Shown: piece by piece, positions 59,301-64,000 of the stretch
Position numbering within the stretch: position 1 is the first letter of the stretch
Layout: the number at the start of each line of letters is the position of its first letter
From: Escarpia spicata
Lineage: Eukaryota; Annelida; Polychaeta; Sabellida; Siboglinidae
Assembly: GCA_963995525.1 (NCBI GenBank)
Contig: OZ023213.1
Coordinates: forward strand, 42,454,276-42,518,275
Direction of reading: 5' to 3'
DNA: 64,000 bases
Notes under the pieces: generated by a model
The model's input: the letters and a program-made list of their open reading frames with translations, nothing else
What the model was told of the DNA's origin: nothing
Database searches by the model: none
Position numbers and translations under genes: made by a program

Positions 59301-62300
59301 TCAACAGCGTCTAATAGACAATATTGTACGTCCGACGTCATACTCATGTCAGTCCGGTGTCCGTCCGTTGTCGTACTCGTGCCAGTCCGTATCCGTCCGT
59401 TGTCGTACTCTTGACAGTTCGGTGTCTGTCCGTTGTCATTCACTTGACAGTCCGGTGTCAGTCCGTTGTCATACTCGTGACTGTCCAATATCCGTCCGTT
59501 GTCATACTCGTGTCAGTCCGGTGTCCGTCCGTTGTCATCCTCGTGACAGTCCGGTGTCCGTCCGTTGTCATACTCGTGACAGTCCGGTGTCCGTCCGTTG
59601 TCATACTCGTGACAGTCCGGTGTCCGTCCTTTGTAATACTCGTGTCAGTTTGGTGTCCGTCCGTTGTCATCCTCGTGACAGTCCGGTGTCCGTCCGTTAT
59701 CATCCTCGTGACAGTCCGGTGTCCGTCCGTGGTCATACTCGTATCAGTCCGGTGTCCGTCCGTTGTCATCCTCGTGACAGTCCGGTGTCCGTCCGTTGTC
59801 ATACTCGTGTTAGTGCGGTGTCCGTCTGCTATCATACTCGTGTCAGTCCGGTGTCTGTCTCTTGTCAGGGGCGTCGTTCTCTTCTATATGCTCAACGGGA
59901 AGCTTCCGTACGGCAATGAGCCGGCAGAGAAATCGGCTGAGATCAAACTACAGAAGTTCTCTGTTTCCATCCGTAGCAACCTCTCGTCCGGTAATTGATA
60001 TAGATCTATTTTAAGATGTTAATGCCACAACACTGTACTTTAAGGGTGCAACAATACATGGAACTGTCGATGCATCGCAACAGTTGATGTGATGATAGCA
60101 GCCGCTGCCGAGAGGAAATTTAACTATAGTAAATTTTACTATCGATTGTTATCATGGATGGTATACTGAATTATCGATAGTGACCAGCAGTCCTACTTGT
60201 GTTGCTGTGATTATGCTCATGGACGGGATCTTTATTTTATAATTTTGCTTATTTATTGACTTAACATCAATAATCATCAATCAGAATTATAACGCGGTGA
60301 TGTCAGTCTCATATTAAGAATTGTGGTTGTTTTTCTGGCTATTCGCTATTCTATGATACTAACGCGATACAACCAGTAAGCTGACCTTTTGCATTCGTAT
60401 TCGGCCGGAGTGTGCCCAATCTCCAATATGTAGAATACTGACTTACTTAGTCCTCCTCTGCGCATAAAGCCGCCACCAGAGCTCGCCACTGTGATCTATT
60501 TGTCGCATATTTTTCGAGGTATCCATAGGTCCCTGCTCTTTCATCTCTTTCTCTACCGTCTTCCTTGTCAAGAACCGCCAGGTGAAACGGATTTGCAAAT
60601 AAATATCCGGGTTCTGAGATATATTATAAGGAAAGTAGTTATACACAATTAAATAATTTTCCAAATTTATTGGCCCATCTTCCAAATAAAAAAACAAAAT
60701 ACAGCTATTCTTCAAGGAAGACTCGTCAGCCTCCCTAACCTCTTATCATACAAAGTCTTACATACATACATACATCTCTATCATAATATTTCATAGGTAC
60801 ACAAGGATTGGTCAGTTTTTCAATCCTATACTATTTCATCAAGATTCTATAACGTAATCGCCATTTAGACACATAAGTTCAACACCCTAAGGCTCTCTGC
60901 GTGGCACTCGCAATGTAGAGATGCGAGAACATAATGTTTATAAATAACGATTCCACATTTCGTCATCACCGTCAACTTGAGGATAATTTGTTCCCCAGCA
61001 GTCGAACGAAGTAGTTCTCACTCGGTTCGTCGGGAATTCCCTCTTCGGGTGTGAATTCTCCATTGTCGCGTAAGCCGTCTACTCTCGCACTGTTGTTACA
61101 CGAGGTGTTACTCGGCGTCTACCGCCCTCGAGTGCACTTTGTCAGACTTCACCCCGCCCCGACACTACAATAAATAATAACTATAATCAAAAAAATCTTC
61201 TTATTCCTTGGTGTGTAAACTACACTCTTCATGTCATATGTTTCTACATCGACACCACATACAATCATAGTACCTACACACAAACATGTGTAGCTAATGT
61301 TTGCCATAGATATATAGATATCCGGACCCAATATCCCATTAGTAATAACAACCCCACCACCTTACATATTCTAAGTCCCAACAAACTATACACCAATAAC
61401 CATTATCTGTGACACTGTAATACAACCTGCGTTCGCATCTTGTTACTATCTAACATTCACATAACGGAGCGATGATTCGCCACCCCTCATCAATCTCGAG
61501 ATACCAGTATCATTACACTGACAATATTTATTTATTATTGACCACACCCTTTGGCACAATTATAACAATGTAAAAACAATATGTTTAAGCCAATAACTCT
61601 ATTCTAACATTCACTCATAATATATATATATTCCACAAACCTCCGGTATTTCTTCTACTATGTATATGCATTGAGAAATTCAACGTCAAAGCCACCACTG
61701 GGTATAAAGACATCGTGTTTGCCAACCGTACCTTAATGGTTTCTCTCCAGAGTAGAGACCAGATTAAATGTCTTTGCTCTGTCGGGTTCTGGACTCGTCT
61801 GTCCTATTCTACCTTCAAACCTCAGTACATCCACCCTATACATAGCATCAGTCATGTGATCCCTGCTGACGCTGACTCCATTGTAACAATTTAAACACCA
61901 TCCAATAGGTGATACTCTAAATCAACAAGTATAAAATCTTCATTATAACGACATCACAATACACTGTAATATTATTCCATTTAAACTTACGTCAGTATCA
62001 CCATAATCTATTCATATGGAATGGCCAATCATGTTATAAATATTACACGTTGTATTCGACAATCCTCCCTGTCTACCCTAACTATATTGATATTTGCCCG
62101 GTTCTTTAAAATCTGACCTTAGGCCACCACTCCACTTCCTTCACAATATTGCGTAACCACCGGATAGCCATCAATGGCCTACAGGGCAGCCCTAGCACGA
62201 GTCAGCCAACCACAGCTTTACATTGTAACAGTAAACGCAGTCTTTCACAGACGCTACCAACCTATGTTAAGTTCTTAAAATCACAATCTTGACACTCCTC

Positions 62301-63371
62301 CAGGTCTCTTTCGGTCTGCCTCTCTTTTCCGGCCACCGGAGTCCATCTGAGGGTAACTCTGGGTAAGGCTGTAGGTGGAATCCGATCCATCTCCACCTAC
62401 GCCTCTGGATTTCTTGGGTGATGGATTTGGCAGCATTCCTCCTGTGTAGCTCGGCGTTCGTGATGATGTTCGGCCAAAATATGTTGAGAATTCTTCGAAG
62501 GCATCTGTTCTGGAAGACTTCTAGCTTGCGGCTGATGGTCTTGGTCATCTTCCAGGATTCAGCTCCATACAGAAGGTGCTCAAGGCGTTGCTCTTGGACA
62601 GTCTGATCTTGGTGTTTGTGCTGATGCGCCTTGATTTCCACGTACTTCTGAGTGCTGCAAATGCTTGGCTGGCCTTTGCAATCTTTGTTCTTATCTCTTT
62701 TTTTCTGTGTCCCCGCTCGTTGTCATTTTGTAGCCCAGGTACGTGAAATCTTCTATATTTTCAATTTCTTCACCATTAAGCATGATGACTGCTTCCGTTC
62801 TGCTGTTCATCCTTAAGTGCTTTGTTTTTTTGGTGTTGATCTTCAGTCCAATTAGTCTTGCTGTTCTTGCCACGTTATCTGTCTTGGCTTGCATATCATC
62901 GTGTCGATGTGAGAGCAGAGTTATATCGTCGGCAAAATTCAGGTCTTCCAAATGGCTTGTAAGGGTCATATGTAGAATATACCAACATAAAATAAATCCG
63001 GTGCGTTTCTACCGCTATAAGTTTAAATGTATTCTAGTAATGTAGTGTAACGAATGCAACAAAATACTCTTTTACCAATGTTTACATGTTTTGCGATTTT
63101 GCAATTTAAAATTTACGTTTACAATTTTAATACGATTTTACAATTCGTTACGTTTTAACGTACATGCATACCAGGGGCTCAAGCACTACTGAAGCGAATC
63201 CTGCAATTCCGCCCGTCCGACCGGCCGAGCATCAACGACATCCTGCACGACCGCTGGACACTGGGCGAGGCAGCCGGCATCAGCACGATGGCTTTCTTGG
63301 AGGAGGGGGACGAGGAAGAGGAGGAGGTACCGCTTCCCCTCTCCGAATACTCCTTAATACGAAATATATAA
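52492..63371 (+). CDS. TSSK-like pseudokinase, divergent paralogue of the - strand kinase
   Basis: Exons: 52492-52647, 53674-53736, 53890-53985, 56875-57071, 57573-57643, 59016-59154, 59869-59990, 63175-63371 (TAA at 63369). They join into 1041 nt, 346 residues plus stop. Seen in order: HGYALGAVIRAGHTHV at the glycine loop (only one of the usual glycines left), CVVKIIDK (lysine kept), SSELKALHRVRGH (glutamate kept), HRDFKCDS (HRD kept, following asparagine replaced by serine), VKLSGEFYH context where DFG should be, reading EFY across the 57643/59016 junction, AYAAPEVF, ADIWSLGVVLFYMLNGKLPYG and LQFRPSDRPSI. Loss of the metal-binding Asp and Asn argues for a pseudokinase (inference). The start codon is not in the first exon listed, which opens behind an acceptor AG, so at least one upstream exon is missing. 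The end could instead splice at GAG|GTACCG near 63325; the open frame continues to TAA either way. Confidence 0.8.
52650..52880 (+). mobile_element. tRNA-derived SINE, copy C (3' part)
   Basis: Contains the SINE 3' body in degraded form (ctttccagagaagtcaaa, gctcaaatctgccag, gagcaaagcgctttgagc) and an AAGAAGAATAAGAA tail. It starts within a few bases of the donor of the pseudokinase exon 52492-52647. Confidence 0.65.
52945..53350 (-). pseudogene. CR1-like LINE 3' fragment with minisatellite
   Basis: ttttataaacatattcatgct and the neighbouring attgccaccca phrase match the fragment at 21355-21690. The - strand reads ETRRLRIHFWNKVYKERV, a decayed version of the same C-terminal block. Confidence 0.55.
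52965..53085. repeat. 29-bp minisatellite, four copies
   Basis: Unit aaaatacacacacctgatgg + cgtgtggac, four times in a row. It is inserted in, or grew from, the conserved 3' end phrase (attgccacccaaag) of the neighbouring LINE fragment. Confidence 0.92.
54305..54358. repeat. (TA)n microsatellite
   Basis: Uninterrupted TA units in a pseudokinase intron. No exon is seen in the AT-rich stretch 54190-55000 around it. Confidence 0.95.
55370..55885. repeat. ~214-bp tandem repeat, 2.4 copies
   Basis: Units starting near 55370, 55585 and 55795 share tcagatcaaaacgtatttta, gaagatatgaac.aaataagga and gcgcgaaagtcc. The last copy is partial and more diverged. Satellite-like; non-coding. Confidence 0.8.
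55953..56100. repeat. Imperfect hairpin of ~50-bp arms
   Basis: Left arm tgtctgcaagcgtcccgat.. and right arm ..atcggggcgcttgcagaca are inverted copies, with a second matching block cccattcccaat/attgggagaggg. GC-richer than its surroundings. It follows the 214-bp tandem repeat. Confidence 0.75.
56290..56380. repeat. (TA)n/(CA)n tract
   Basis: Three TA runs broken by tacata, tgtca and acacaca. Non-coding. Confidence 0.9.
58147..58440. repeat. 33-bp minisatellite, array 1 (~9 copies)
   Basis: Consensus unit gtccggtgtccgtccgttgt + catactcgtgaca, about nine copies, in the pseudokinase intron upstream of exon 59016-59154. Because 33 is a multiple of three, all frames stay open and read as repeats of 11 residues. 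Confidence 0.93.
58754..58936 (+). mobile_element. TA-flanked MITE, copy 2
   Basis: 183 bp starting CAGTGGAAGC and ending TTTCACTG, flanked by TA at 58752-58753 and 58937-58938. It is the better-preserved partner of the element at 233-420 and sits in the pseudokinase intron between the catalytic-loop exon and the DFG-position exon. No coding capacity. Confidence 0.75.
59326..59868. repeat. 33-bp minisatellite, array 2 (~16 copies), contains a 3' splice site
   Basis: Same unit as array 1, about 16 copies, in the next intron. The last unit reads gtccggtgtctgtctcttgt + cag and ends at the acceptor of exon 59869-59990. A T-to-G change relative to the consensus (tcat to tcag) makes the AG, and C-to-T changes strengthen the pyrimidine tract. 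Confidence 0.92.
60440..62975 (-). pseudogene. LINE ORF2 C-terminal half, split by an inserted element
   Basis: The - strand reads LNFADDITLLSHRHDDMQAK (RT catalytic ADD box), LIGLKINTKKTK, IEDFTYLGYKMTTSGD, LLYGAESWKMTKTISRKLEV, RRWRWIGFHL and KRGRPKETWR near 62300. Its natural continuation, RKTVEKEMKEQG and a final ALCAEED-like end, is found at 60565-60440, after an insertion of 1729 bp. Few frame breaks in 62290-62970. Confidence 0.85.
60566..62294. mobile_element. Solo-LTR-like insertion inside the LINE
   Basis: Begins TGTCAAGA and ends TCTTGACA: TG..CA termini with short inverted repeats, as in LTRs. It is flanked by TTCCT (60561-60565) and CTCCT (62295-62299), a 5-bp duplication with one mismatch, and sits exactly where the LINE frame breaks (KETWR | RKTVEKEM). 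1729 bp, no coding frame recognised. A MITE with 8-bp ends is the alternative. Confidence 0.6.
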
Positions 63372-64000
63372 TAATTCACTAACTTTTGATACTTGAACGT
63401 GCATCTCCTCCCATGCGCCGAGGTCCACTCGTCTCTTTCTATGTTCAGTCGCTTCCTTGGTATGTTCGCCTCTCATCTATGATTCGGCGATGTAATGTAA
63501 ACAAGTGGTTTATTGTTCCATGGGTGGGTGTAAACTGGTGATGTTTCTTACAATGTCAATACACATCTCTTATTGAGTGAATCATGTTTGCGTTTCGTTT
63601 TGATTAATACAACTTACGCCAAGTAAACAGTGTAATTTCATTAATATTAGTATGCCCATATTGGGATTTAATTATTTTAGCATAATCCCTGGTGTTTTAT
63701 TACAGAATGTTACTTGCGTTGATTTGTGTATTGTATCGTAAACGTACGTACAATCCAACTGAAAGGCTGGGATTTATAACTGTAGCCCAGGAGTTTTAGG
63801 CCAAAAAAACAAGGAAAGTCGATAATAATAAGCTGATGCGTGCATCACAGATCCCTGGAAGTATCTGAAGTAACATACTAAACATACTAAAAGTCCCCAG
63901 GAATCCTCCTTGTTCTAACCGCAAAGATGGCGTCCCAAACTGCGGCAACTCGATAAACCCACTGTATTCTTCTAAAACTTTAGGAATATAAGGCACAAGT
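63372..64000. other. Downstream of pseudokinase, nothing recognised
   Basis: AT-rich sequence without a convincing exon, repeat or polyadenylation signal close to the proposed stop. The window ends here. Confidence 0.5.

Noticed and set aside
58147..59868. CRISPR-like look of regular repeats
   Set aside because: Units are contiguous without unique spacers, and the host is an animal genome with introns.
59269..59998. Two overlapping + strand open frames of over 210 residues and a 125-residue - strand frame
   Set aside because: All three are read through the 33-bp minisatellite, whose length is a multiple of three; the only real coding part is the exon 59869-59990.

Overview
Eukaryotic (animal) genomic DNA. 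Evidence: AT-rich sequence with short coding exons separated by long introns with consensus GT..AG borders, many decayed LINE, SINE, hAT, TA-flanked and fold-back elements, long (TG)n and (TA)n tracts, and one 200-N assembly gap (46328-46527). The mix of retroelements and a tRNA-derived SINE fits an invertebrate bilaterian; the sequence alone does not name the species.

Left third (1-19.9 kb, + strand): the last ten exons of NDUFAF5, the mitochondrial complex I assembly methyltransferase-fold hydroxylase. The ten exons join in one open frame of 936 nt (311 codons plus stop). The first exon(s) lie left of the window. The introns hold a TA-flanked MITE, a pogo/Tigger-like TIR element, LINE fragments, minisatellites and pyrimidine tracts.

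Middle left (19.9-31.4 kb): mostly dead LINEs in both orientations, including a fairly complete CR1/jockey-like copy at 27.1-29.2 kb, plus two GC-rich candidate exons on the - strand that I could not assign to a family.

Right half (31.4-63.4 kb): two related testis-specific-kinase-like (TSSK-like) genes arranged head to head. The - strand gene (31423-46327, running into the gap) keeps the catalytic residues that can be seen and carries a C-terminal extension of about 195 residues. The + strand paralogue (52492-63371) has lost the DFG aspartate, the catalytic-loop asparagine and most of the glycine loop, and is predicted to be a pseudokinase. Intron positions match between the two; one exon is 139 nt in the same phase in both. 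Introns of the pair host a 2.2 kb hAT element with a perfect 8-bp target duplication, a 3.4 kb fold-back structure with about 1.3 kb arms whose outer edge overlaps a coding exon, nested LINEs, SINE copies, and two arrays of one 33-bp minisatellite that flank a single exon; the second array supplies a 3' splice site. Between the two genes are a few weakly supported - strand exons.

No bacterial-type operon, CRISPR array, rRNA or free-standing tRNA gene was seen. The most notable content is the divergent kinase/pseudokinase pair and the mobile or repeat DNA that sits on its splice sites.
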